Of a stretch of 30,402 bases of DNA, positions 9,000-16,849 are shown in pieces (position 1 is the first letter of the stretch; each line of letters begins with the position of its first letter). Under the pieces are notes generated by a model. That model saw nothing but the letters and a program-made list of their open reading frames with translations, was not told where the DNA came from and ran no database searches. A program made the position numbers and the translations under genes. The stretch comes from CAZUZS01 sp964624795 (GTDB lineage Bacteria > Calditrichota > Calditrichia > RBG-13-44-9), in assembly GCA_964624795.1 (NCBI GenBank), contig CAZUZS010000063.1, positions 1-30,402 of the forward strand, written 5' to 3'.

Positions 9000-11225
9000 C
9001 TATTCATAAAACATCGGTTTTCCCCGGCGCATTTCTTCCAGAAGAACATCCTGAACCACTTCCCGCATAAACCAGTCTGGCAAGTGTTTATATGCACGTA
9101 ACTTCTTGCGCACCTCGGTTCCGGAGATCATCGCCAATGGTTGCCCGTGATCAAATTCATAACTACCCGTCTCACCATTGTACCCCACATTTTCAAAAAA
9201 TACCGGTTTGACACCGATATCCCCAAGCGACTCGAACAGCTCCCGGTTTGCATTCGGCGGGTAAAAGTCGCCCACGCCAGTGTGGTCGCGGCCAATGATG
9301 AAATGGCTGCACCCCATATTTTTTCGGCACAGTGCAGTAAAAACCCCTTCTCGCGGACCGGCATATCTGGAATAAGTAAAAAAACTGCCCAAAACAACTC
9401 TGTCCTTTGGATAGCAGCCAAACTCAAGCAGCGTCTGGTAGCTGAGGAGGATGGGTTCCGGCAAAAAATCGCCGCTTTTTTTCGGTCCGCTTACAGGATT
9501 AATGTACAAGCCGTCAGCCCCGGTGCGCTCCAATGCCTGCAACTGGATCGACTCGTGCCCGCGATGCGCCGGGTTCCGGCCGTGAAATCCCACTACCTGC
9601 GACCAGCCCAGCCGGGTGAAGATGAACCGTGTCTGCGCGGGCGAAAGCAAATAGTGACGGATAGGAGATGCCAGCGGTTGCACCAGCAGCACATCTCCGG
9701 CTAAAAACCTGTCGCCTCCGGACATCATGCGATCCGCACCGGGATGCTTGTGGCTGGTTGTGCCAAACATCTGCCTGGCAAGACGCCCAAGATCATATTT
9801 ATAAATCTCGGTAATATCCAGAAGGGCGTAAACAGTTCCTTCCTCATCGGTGAGTGCAATTCTTTCGCCCGGCGCAAGATTTACAATTTCTTTTGCGTGG
9901 ACCTGCAAAAGAATCGGCAAGGTCCATGTCTCGCCATCAGGCAGGCGGCAGGTACTCAAAACCGCCTCCAATGTTTCACGGTTCATGAAGCCGGTGAGCG
10001 GCGAAAAAGTGCCGTACGCGAACTGTTCGCAATCCATCAAATCCCTTTCTGAAACCACCAGCCGCGGCAATTTTTCGATATTTTCGAGGTCAGCCACTCC
10101 CGCTTCGCGATGTACCAAACGTCCGCCATGCGGCTCCACCAGCAGCGACACAGCATCCACCGGGTAAAACTGGCCGTTCACCGATTCGGCACGCTGAAAT
10201 CCGCCGATAATTTTCCTGACCATCGAGGCGCACCGGATAGGATACTTCCCGATTGCGGTTTCTGCAGCCAGCACCAGCCCGTCCGCACCATCTGCCAGGG
10301 TGTTGTAAATGTCGTTGACCTCCGCCCGGGTTGGCGTGGGCATCGAAACCATCGATTCGAGCAAATTTGTTGCAACATAAACAGGGCAATTGACTGCTTT
10401 CGCCCGCTGAATAACGCTTTTTTGAGACTGCGGCAGCAGTTCGATAGGAACCTGACGCGACAGGTCTCCGCGGTCGATTAGCAGAGCATTCGATTCCGCC
10501 GCTATGCCTTCAAGATTCTCCAGGCCCTTTCGGGATTCAATCTTTGAGATGATGAAAGCGTCAGGGCTTACGAGACGCCGCAGTTCCCGCACATCATCCC
10601 CATGGCCGGCAAAAGACAGGGCGAAATGGGTCAATCCCATTTCGCTACCCAGTGCGATAGCCTCACGATCTTTTTCGGTTAGCGCAGGCATCGGGATATC
10701 CCTCTCCACCGTAACAGCCTTATTTTTACCTACCAGCCCGCCCTGTAGCACCCGCATTGAAACGCTGTCGGCATCCATAGAGATTACTTGCACCAGCGCC
10801 GAATTGAAATCAATGCTGATAAAATCTCCCACCTCCAGGAGCCTGGCAATCTCAATGGGATAGAAATTGAAATTCTTATCATCGGCAGGAACGCGCCGCA
10901 AATGGACATGCACAATGGAGTTGCTACGCAAATTAATGCTGCTGTCCACGAATTCGCCGGTGCGAATTTGTGCCCCTTCGGTGTCCAGACAGATGGGCAC
11001 GGTAGTCGCGCCGCGGATAGTCTGGATAACCTGCGGCAGATCTGCCAACCGAGTGTGAGAGAGATTTATTCGAAACAACGTCGCGCCACTCTGTGCCAGC
11101 CGCTGAATTGTTCGCGAATCGAGGGAAGCCGGTCCCAGGGTGCAGAGGATAGCGGGCGCCGCCCGGCACACATTCTGGTCCGCAATTAATTTATTAAAAT
11201 CAATCTGGGATTGAAAAAAGTTCAT
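9000..11225 (-). CDS. Pyruvate kinase barrel-ATP sulfurylase fusion protein
   Basis: A 741-residue cytoplasmic fusion. ATG at 11225 is chosen over a TTG at 11237 because TTGGAG lies six bases before it. Residues about 22-345 are a pyruvate kinase catalytic core: R52, N54, S56 and H57 in 'FRINLSH', D81-T82, the 'SKIES' catalytic lysine K228 with E230, 'RGD' D254 and T286. The usual DTKGPE loop reads DTEGAQ, and the regulatory C-terminal PK domain is absent. Residues about 350-741 are a complete ATP sulfurylase: PHGG (365-368), RNPAHRGHE (550-558), GRDH (645-648) and ISGT (700-703). ATP sulfurylase makes APS and pyrophosphate from ATP and sulfate; PK would make ATP from PEP and ADP, so local ATP resupply is possible (inference). 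It lies between the sulfotransferase and TSUP genes. Whether the PK half is active is unknown. Confidence 0.93.
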   Translation of the reverse strand: MNFFQSQIDFNKLIADQNVCRAAPAILCTLGPASLDSRTIQRLAQSGATLFRINLSHTRLADLPQVIQTIRGATTVPICLDTEGAQIRTGEFVDSSINLRSNSIVHVHLRRVPADDKNFNFYPIEIARLLEVGDFISIDFNSALVQVISMDADSVSMRVLQGGLVGKNKAVTVERDIPMPALTEKDREAIALGSEMGLTHFALSFAGHGDDVRELRRLVSPDAFIISKIESRKGLENLEGIAAESNALLIDRGDLSRQVPIELLPQSQKSVIQRAKAVNCPVYVATNLLESMVSMPTPTRAEVNDIYNTLADGADGLVLAAETAIGKYPIRCASMVRKIIGGFQRAESVNGQFYPVDAVSLLVEPHGGRLVHREAGVADLENIEKLPRLVVSERDLMDCEQFAYGTFSPLTGFMNRETLEAVLSTCRLPDGETWTLPILLQVHAKEIVNLAPGERIALTDEEGTVYALLDITEIYKYDLGRLARQMFGTTSHKHPGADRMMSGGDRFLAGDVLLVQPLASPIRHYLLSPAQTRFIFTRLGWSQVVGFHGRNPAHRGHESIQLQALERTGADGLYINPVSGPKKSGDFLPEPILLSYQTLLEFGCYPKDRVVLGSFFTYSRYAGPREGVFTALCRKNMGCSHFIIGRDHTGVGDFYPPNANRELFESLGDIGVKPVFFENVGYNGETGSYEFDHGQPLAMISGTEVRKKLRAYKHLPDWFMREVVQDVLLEEMRRGKPMFYE

Positions 11226-11363
11226 AGTCAACTCCAATTATTAGTTCACAAAGGAAACCACCCTTAACGGAATCAGTCTGCTTCAAACACGAAGACGCGA
11301 CATCCTTTCTTCGCCATTATTAAAGATGAAGCAGTTCAAAGTGGTCGCTCACTGGACTTCTGA

Positions 11364-12293
11364 TTATTTGTGGACACCGGCGCCTGTCATTTCATTGCCC
11401 GGAATTGTTCGGGTATATCGGGCAATTTCAGCCGGAATCTCATATCCGTGCCGTCGCATCTCATCTTCGATCTCAGGAATAATTCGTGCCAAATTCTGAG
11501 GCTCGAACCGGCGCCATTTGTGCTGGCGGTCCGATTTAACCAATCCCAATGCTCCAGCCATCATCTCATTTGTCATTTCCAATCCGCAATAGGTGCAGAT
11601 TCGCTCCAGGTTAGCAATCGGGTTGGTAACAAACTCTTCATATTTTAGCCGCAAAACTTGTCCGTCTTCAAAGAGCGCCAGATCTTCTTCCGCCTTCCGG
11701 GAACAGATTGCCCACTGCCTGGCGATAACGGTGAGGAGATCCGTAGTTTTCAGGTCCCGCTCTATGCCTTTATAGCGCGGTCCCCAGATGGATAAATACT
11801 TGCGTCGCAGAATCCGTTTTCCGAATTGCTGCATGAAAAAGCGACCTGCATAGTGATGCAATTGTGTGATAGGTGTCGACATTAACCGTCTGTTTATCCC
11901 CTTCTTTGTGACCGGGCGTTGCCATTTTAATTCAACCGAGCTGATGAAGGAAAACGGATTGCGGACAATAAATAAGAAAATTGCCTCAGGAAATATCGCT
12001 CGAACATAGGAGATCTTCAAAATATTTGCCGGGGTCTTTTCTATTACGATGCGATTTCCATTTTGCTGCTGGTATTTTAGAAACCTTCCCCGGATATATT
12101 TCTTTACCTTATCTGTGGCATCTTTTTCATCAAATTCATCGTGTTTTCTTCCGGGATCGGCATAAAGCCAGAGGGTGCGCGGTTCATACCATATCGCGAC
12201 ATTGGGGTGAAATGACATCGCATTTTGCACAACCGTTGTGCCGGATCGTGTATTACCGAGAATAATGATTGGCGGCTTAAGCTGATTTGACAT
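11364..12293 (-). CDS. Sulfotransferase (PAPS-dependent)
   Basis: About 309 residues, starting at ATG 12293, which has GAGG six bases upstream; the GTG at 12326 in the same frame has no good site. The PAPS 5'-phosphosulfate loop is clear (G13 to T20, GNTRSGTT), and the 3'-phosphate site follows as 'FIVRNPFSFISS' with R111 and S118/S119. These define the sulfotransferase superfamily, which moves sulfate from PAPS to hydroxyl or amino groups. Being encoded beside an ATP sulfurylase fusion and within polysaccharide genes, it most likely sulfates the polymer or its lipid-linked unit (inference). No APS kinase is seen in the window, so PAPS must be made by an enzyme encoded elsewhere. An unusual inverted-repeat structure lies in its leader. 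Confidence 0.9.
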   Translation of the reverse strand: MSNQLKPPIIILGNTRSGTTVVQNAMSFHPNVAIWYEPRTLWLYADPGRKHDEFDEKDATDKVKKYIRGRFLKYQQQNGNRIVIEKTPANILKISYVRAIFPEAIFLFIVRNPFSFISSVELKWQRPVTKKGINRRLMSTPITQLHHYAGRFFMQQFGKRILRRKYLSIWGPRYKGIERDLKTTDLLTVIARQWAICSRKAEEDLALFEDGQVLRLKYEEFVTNPIANLERICTYCGLEMTNEMMAGALGLVKSDRQHKWRRFEPQNLARIIPEIEDEMRRHGYEIPAEIARYTRTIPGNEMTGAGVHK

Positions 12294-12669
12294 TTCCAAC
12301 CTCGCAAATAGAGTTATTAATGGCACACTAATAATAAAGGTGAGGTAGTGCCCCAGCGGATAATTACACTTCCGCAGCAGACAATTAAGTTTTATATCTA
12401 TCCAATTTATTTAATTGTCCATTCGTGGTGTGCAGCTAGAATCATTCTCACATATTCTCCTCACCTTTGGAAACAGGAAAGAAGGTTCCCAGCAGCCTGG
12501 TGCATCTTTCTCCAATGGAATCCAAAATTCCGTTCAAAGATTAACCCGGTTTCTGGAATTTCTATGGTTCGATAAAAACAATCTGGGATCATAAATCTTC
12601 GTTCCATACTTTTGCGCGGGGATTACAATTCGGTTAATAGAAACAGGCCAGGCACAACGTTTTTCGCCA
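12294..12669. other. Intergenic region, 376 bases
   Basis: This gap between the Wzy-like gene and the sulfotransferase gene has no convincing coding sequence; the short + strand reading frame across it (12348-12575) has no ribosome site and no recognisable product. It holds the nested inverted repeats described separately. The rest, 12469-12669, shows nothing I can assign. Confidence 0.5.
12336..12468 (-). promoter_or_regulatory. Nested inverted-repeat element, possible structured RNA leader
   Basis: A 133-base stretch closed by a perfect 10-bp inverted repeat (AAAGGTGAGG at 12336-12345 and CCTCACCTTT at 12459-12468). Inside it are a perfect 9-bp repeat (GACAATTAA at 12380-12388 and TTAATTGTC at 12411-12419), a 5-bp GCGGA/TCCGC hairpin (12356-12360, 12371-12375) and a weak TGTG/CACA arm. 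Drawn as RNA this is a multi-branched junction closed by a long stem, a shape shared with riboswitches and some small RNAs. It ends 42 bases before the sulfotransferase ATG, so it could lie in that transcript's leader. I do not recognise it as a known class. A small MITE with 10-bp terminal repeats is an alternative, though no target duplication is evident. Confidence 0.45.
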
Positions 12670-13971
12670 TCACGAGATATCGCGCAGAGAGGCGCCATAT
12701 TTTGTTTTAAAAATCATCGCCTCCTGAAAGGCCAGGACTAGCCATAACTCGCGATAATGGAAAACCTGGTGAAATAAGGATTCGATAAAAATGGCCACAA
12801 AAGCTGAAACAAAAACAACAACCTCCATCTCGCCGCCCGATTTCATCGAAGCCCGAAAAAGGTAGAAAGATCGTCCAATCGCTAGCGCTAAAAAGAGAAT
12901 CAAGGTAATGCCGGTAAGCAGGCCCCGTTCCACCGAGAAAGCGATAAAATCGTTATGAAGCTGTTTATCTCTCCCATCGACCTCCCGGAAGTTTTCAGGG
13001 CCGATCCCCCAAAATACCCCGCTATATTCGATAAAAGCGTCCATTCCACGTTCCCAAAGACTGAATCGCCCCTCGGACGACCTGTCAGCCCGTCCAACCA
13101 GAATGCTCTCCAAATGATTCTGGTATTCCCGGTTCTGGCTGACAAAAACAAAAAGAAGACTCCCAAAAAGCAAAATCGCGAACAGGACCGGCCCGAAATA
13201 TTTTGTAATTGCCCCCAGATTTTTGGCAAGAATTACAATTGCAGTCAGGGCAAGCAGCGTCCCTATCGCCAGCCCCAAAAATGCACCCATCGAGCCGGTG
13301 GCCAACAAACTCATGAATACAATAATTCCCATAATTATGGTGAGCCATTTTGATTCTTTCGCCAATACCAGCGGTACGAACCCCATCAATTGGAAAAAGG
13401 CGGCGGCGTTGGCGTTGGGAAAAAGGCCGGGCGAACGGTAATGCTCGAATTCCCCTACATTTCGCGCCAAGCTAACAGTAATCCGCCAAAGCGTCGGTGA
13501 CAAAAACTGTGCAATTATCACCAATCCATGAACAACCACAACGCGATTCCAAACGATCAGCAGTCGATTTAGATTTCGATCGCCCAGGCCCGACAGAAGG
13601 ATGGTGATGGTAATAAACCAGACAAATACATAAACCTCCTTAAGGATCACGATTATGCTGCTGGAAGGTTTGGGGGCAGCAAAGGTGCTGGCAAAGCTGC
13701 CGATCAGTATCATCAGCATAATGGGCACATAGGTCCAGCTTATAAGCGTTTTCCGTCTCGCGATAAAGAGCATCCAAAGGATGGGCAGGAGTGCGAGAAT
13801 CCAAAAATCCATCAGCTCCATATTAAGCGGAAATGTAAAAATTTTTACAGGCGACATGATGATCATCCCGGAAAGCCAAATCATAAGGATTACACCCGAC
13901 AAAGGTGACTGGTTAGTAATCGATTGTTCCATCGAATTTATTGAGTTATTACCGAGCCCTTGATATGCCAT
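12670..13971 (-). CDS. O-antigen ligase/polymerase-like membrane protein (Wzy/WaaL superfamily)
   Basis: A 433-residue polytopic inner-membrane protein with about 11-12 hydrophobic segments and one large periplasmic loop, as in the O-antigen ligase/polymerase superfamily. The conserved positions visible are the arginine in 'YRSPGLFPNAN' (near 179) and 'LHNDFIAFSVERGLL' (338-352), the His-Asn motif of the periplasmic loop. In a locus with a flippase and a Wzc-like protein it is most simply the Wzy-type polymerase that joins repeat units; a ligase role cannot be excluded from sequence. ATG 13971 follows AAAGG at six bases. The secreted-protein block lies immediately upstream (50-base gap), so these genes may share a transcript. 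Confidence 0.87.
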   Translation of the reverse strand: MAYQGLGNNSINSMEQSITNQSPLSGVILMIWLSGMIIMSPVKIFTFPLNMELMDFWILALLPILWMLFIARRKTLISWTYVPIMLMILIGSFASTFAAPKPSSSIIVILKEVYVFVWFITITILLSGLGDRNLNRLLIVWNRVVVVHGLVIIAQFLSPTLWRITVSLARNVGEFEHYRSPGLFPNANAAAFFQLMGFVPLVLAKESKWLTIIMGIIVFMSLLATGSMGAFLGLAIGTLLALTAIVILAKNLGAITKYFGPVLFAILLFGSLLFVFVSQNREYQNHLESILVGRADRSSEGRFSLWERGMDAFIEYSGVFWGIGPENFREVDGRDKQLHNDFIAFSVERGLLTGITLILFLALAIGRSFYLFRASMKSGGEMEVVVFVSAFVAIFIESLFHQVFHYRELWLVLAFQEAMIFKTKYGASLRDIS

Positions 13972-14021
13972 TGCGCGCCTTTAAATCTAATGCTTATTTA
14001 TAAGGTCCTGCTTTTTGTCAT

Positions 14022-14867
14022 TTATTTGAGTAACGAAACTTTTCTTACAAAATGGTGTTTCCCGGCCACCAACCGAGTGATGTAGATTCCCGACCCCACC
14101 ACTCTACCGGCATCGTCGCATCCATTCCACGTTACCTTTTTAAAACCGGCTTCCTGGCTTTCATCCAACAGTTTCCGCACCTGCTGGCCCCGGAGGTTGT
14201 AAACCAGGAGCTTCACCCGGCTTCGCGCGGGCAAGGTATACTCGATGTGAGTTTCCAGGTTGAATGGATTTGGATAAAAAGAATACAATATAAATTTTTC
14301 AAATCTCTGTTTCACTGCATCCCCAACCGGAAGGGATTGATTATTCGTATCATTGGCATAAACAGGATCGTATCGTGTAAGATCCGATTGAAACTGCGAA
14401 CCCTGCATCAAATCCGGTTGAAAACTCAATCCGGCAGTTTTTGTTTCATCTCTTATTCGAATGCTGACATGAAGCAATTGAGTTGGGACAGCAGGAAGAT
14501 CGGACCCATCATCAGGTGATAATCCTTGAAATTCCGTCAGGAAACTAACTCTGGAGGCGGAATTATCTGTAACAATCGGCAAACGATAGTTGATATTATT
14601 TATGAAGCTTCCCTTAATCATTGTAATAAAATTACCGTTAGCAATATTCTCTCCAAAACCATCGGTATTATAATTAATATAAACCTGCGTGTCTCCGATT
14701 TTGGTGCCGGATGCATCCGCCGCAACCATGACATCGAATTCAAAATATTTAGGCCTACTGCCGGTTAGCTGGGTATTTGCAAAGGTGAATGTTATTCCTG
14801 CCGCAAAAGAATTTACAGACAATAGCAGCATCAAAAAATGTATAACCAACAGACGATTTTCTCTCAT
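14022..14867 (-). CDS. Secreted cohesin-like protein with C-terminal sorting domain (copy B)
   Basis: A 281-residue exported protein. A signal peptide covers about residues 1-23 (ends 'SFAA'). Residues 24-178 form a beta-rich domain that resembles cohesin-type folds ('YFEFDVMVAADASG', 'GDTQVYINYN', 'LLHVSIRI'), though that assignment is from pattern, not from a profile search. Residues about 192-281 are a sorting domain of the type-IX-like class, starting 'FYPNPFN' and ending 'RKVSLLK', with FlgD-like Ig strands. It is a paralog of the 386-residue protein at 16850-18010 but lacks that protein's central fibronectin-like segment. The dockerin-bearing phosphoesterase gene lies 57 bases upstream. 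The likely role is a surface-attached receptor for dockerin tails (inference). Confidence 0.75.
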   Translation of the reverse strand: MRENRLLVIHFLMLLLSVNSFAAGITFTFANTQLTGSRPKYFEFDVMVAADASGTKIGDTQVYINYNTDGFGENIANGNFITMIKGSFINNINYRLPIVTDNSASRVSFLTEFQGLSPDDGSDLPAVPTQLLHVSIRIRDETKTAGLSFQPDLMQGSQFQSDLTRYDPVYANDTNNQSLPVGDAVKQRFEKFILYSFYPNPFNLETHIEYTLPARSRVKLLVYNLRGQQVRKLLDESQEAGFKKVTWNGCDDAGRVVGSGIYITRLVAGKHHFVRKVSLLK

Positions 14868-15560
14868 TTCCCCGGCCTGTTTATTTCATGACATATTTGG
14901 AATGAATTTGGGGCAAGAAAATATTTATGGTAATTGTGTGCCCCGGCCCACGTTCAGTCTCCAGTAGAGATTTTTATCGATGGTTTGCACTTGACCATTC
15001 AAATCAAAATCAGAGCTTCTATAGCCCGCCAATCCAACTTCATTACGCCAATTCAGATTCTTATCTATGGTTTGAATTTGTCCATCATTATTTGCATCTC
15101 CGGAAAACATTCCATAGACGCCACTTCCAAGCACCGTCATCGCGTTCACACCACCATAAACTTTTTCCGTTCCGGTTGTAAAATCATACAGGGTTGATGT
15201 GCTGCCGTTCAACGGAACAAGGTCGGCACTCATTACCGCGAGATGGTTCCGATGTTTGACGACAATATAGTAGGAGTTCTGCACTGCATTCATGGAAATT
15301 GCCTGACCAATGCCATCATCCGCCACTATCCGTCCATCATCCCTCAGGAACGCGCTTTTCGAGGCAACTGCTGTTCCTGCAGGTGATTCCCGGAGTTCTA
15401 CCAACACCCAATCAGTAATTGCTGCAGGAATCGAATCAACCGTTCTGGATGCTTCGGGATATGGCGATACAAGTGGAATATCATTATCATTCCATAAATC
15501 GGTTCGCATACTATCGCCGTTGACTTCATAAGGACCTTCTAAATAGATCTTCGCTTCCAG
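14350..15560 (-). repeat. Direct repeat B, about 1.2 kb (partner at 17470-18700)
   Basis: This stretch, holding the 3' end of the phosphoesterase-dockerin gene, the spacer and the 5' half of the copy B cohesin-like gene, closely matches 17470-18700 in the same orientation. The last 50 or so residues of the two dockerin tails are identical, and the DNA at 14911-15080 and 18047-18216 differs at only scattered bases, including the non-coding spacer sequence near the stop codons. Ends are approximate because similarity fades gradually. Confidence 0.8.
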
Positions 15561-16694
15561 TAAAACCGATGGTGCTACTACCGTGACATTAATTTCATCA
15601 TAATTCTGGAGTTCGCCGTCATCCGCAGTCAACCTTAATAAGTAATCTCCCGGAGCGCTGAAAGCGGCGGTGGTGATCGGTTGATCCGGACTATCAAAAG
15701 TGACCGTACCGGGGCCGCTGGTTTTAGACCATGTTATCGTAAGAGCACCCGGTGAGATTGGAACCCCATCATCGGTGGCTTTTCCCTGAAGATTCGCAAC
15801 AGAACCAAAATCTATTTGCTGGTCCGATCCCGCCTGAACACATGGCATAACATTGTAAATCTGGGGATTATTTGAAAAAGGATTTCTTAAAAAGATAAAC
15901 ATATCCTGGGGATCGGTTGTAACTGTCACCTGGACAGGTTCCTCATCACCTCCATTATCCACTTCAACTCTGAGCACGTTTGGGGCTGTAGTGGGCCACG
16001 GATAATCCTGAATCCAGGTATGCCCATCTCCATGCAAAAATAAAATGGGTTTAGCAAAAGTCTGTGCAGCCGGGACAAATCTATCGAAAAAAGTTGTTTT
16101 ACCAGGCGGACCGCATTGAGAAAAAATCACAGCTCCCCTCACCTGGGCAACCTTTTCCTGGAATTGCTGCTCTACCCATGCCGCATCGTCGTTCTTGATA
16201 GCGCTCGAAACCCCTGACACCAAATTTATACCAATAAACAGGACACCCTTATCTACAAAAGCAAAATTTTCCGGCCGAATGGCCTGCTTTTCGGTAATGG
16301 GGGCGCTGCAAAAATTCAACTGAAAATCCATAAAGTATTGGACCCAGTAATCCCAGGCTTGTACCGGATCGGGACAATCGGTGGTTTCATTATCCCCCGG
16401 AACAATAAAAACCGGAACAGCTAATTCCAACAAATCATCTGCAACGCTGCTGTAATAAATTTCAGGGCACTGGTCGGATTGTTCTTTTATATCTCCCAGG
16501 TGAACAAAAAACTCCGATGGACTGTAGAGATTTTGATCCTCGATTTGTTGTTGAAATATCGGAACCTCATTTGAACCGTAAGGAATGTCGCCGGTGGCGG
16601 AAAAGATGATTGGTTCTCCCTGTGCTATAATATGCTGAAACAAGCAACATATTATTAATAAAATGTAACTAAACTTCAAATTTTTGTTTAACAT
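14925..16694 (-). CDS. Secreted metallophosphoesterase-like protein with PKD-type and dockerin domains
   Basis: About 589 residues from ATG 16694 (an adjoining TTG at 16697 is the other option). A signal peptide covers 1-25 ('IIAQ'). Residues about 28-245 look like a calcineurin-type phosphoesterase: GD near 35, HLGD near 65-68, VPGDNE near 98-103 and HGDGH near 221-225 are the metal-site motifs, although the first motif lacks its usual His. Residues about 285-375 are a PKD/Ig-like domain. About 377-530 is a module shared with the 1211-residue protein ('KIFLEGPY'/'KIYLEGPY' to 'VYGMFSGD'). The end is a dockerin-like pair of calcium loops (DANNDGQIQTID and DFDLNGQVQTID) ending 'GRGTQLP'. It has no sorting domain, so attachment through a cohesin-type partner encoded next to it is plausible. 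Substrate unknown. Confidence 0.82.
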   Translation of the reverse strand: MLNKNLKFSYILLIICCLFQHIIAQGEPIIFSATGDIPYGSNEVPIFQQQIEDQNLYSPSEFFVHLGDIKEQSDQCPEIYYSSVADDLLELAVPVFIVPGDNETTDCPDPVQAWDYWVQYFMDFQLNFCSAPITEKQAIRPENFAFVDKGVLFIGINLVSGVSSAIKNDDAAWVEQQFQEKVAQVRGAVIFSQCGPPGKTTFFDRFVPAAQTFAKPILFLHGDGHTWIQDYPWPTTAPNVLRVEVDNGGDEEPVQVTVTTDPQDMFIFLRNPFSNNPQIYNVMPCVQAGSDQQIDFGSVANLQGKATDDGVPISPGALTITWSKTSGPGTVTFDSPDQPITTAAFSAPGDYLLRLTADDGELQNYDEINVTVVAPSVLLEAKIYLEGPYEVNGDSMRTDLWNDNDIPLVSPYPEASRTVDSIPAAITDWVLVELRESPAGTAVASKSAFLRDDGRIVADDGIGQAISMNAVQNSYYIVVKHRNHLAVMSADLVPLNGSTSTLYDFTTGTEKVYGGVNAMTVLGSGVYGMFSGDANNDGQIQTIDKNLNWRNEVGLAGYRSSDFDLNGQVQTIDKNLYWRLNVGRGTQLP

Positions 16695-16753
16695 CAAAAA
16701 ATTGCTCTGGTGAATTACTAAGTAAAAACAACAGCCGGTGAGCTATTAAGCCG

Positions 16754-16788
16754 GGGAAAATATACGAGCGAGTTCCGGATATTTTCCC
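16754..16788. promoter_or_regulatory. Intergenic hairpin, 10-bp stem
   Basis: GGGAAAATAT (16754-16763) and ATATTTTCCC (16779-16788) form a perfect 10-bp stem with a 15-base loop, between the copy A cohesin-like gene and the phosphoesterase-dockerin gene. There is no T-tract on the downstream side in the direction of transcription, so it is not a canonical intrinsic terminator. It could be a processing or stabilising hairpin inside a polycistronic message. Confidence 0.4.
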
Positions 16789-16849
16789 TTTCCAAGTCTC
16801 AAAGGTAGAATATGTATTACCATTCGCTCAATTCTTGATTCCGGATAAC

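Noticed and set aside
9141..9704. 187-residue + strand reading frame across the ATP sulfurylase region
   Set aside because: It lies entirely within a gene with clear enzyme motifs on the - strand, and its translation shows no domain.
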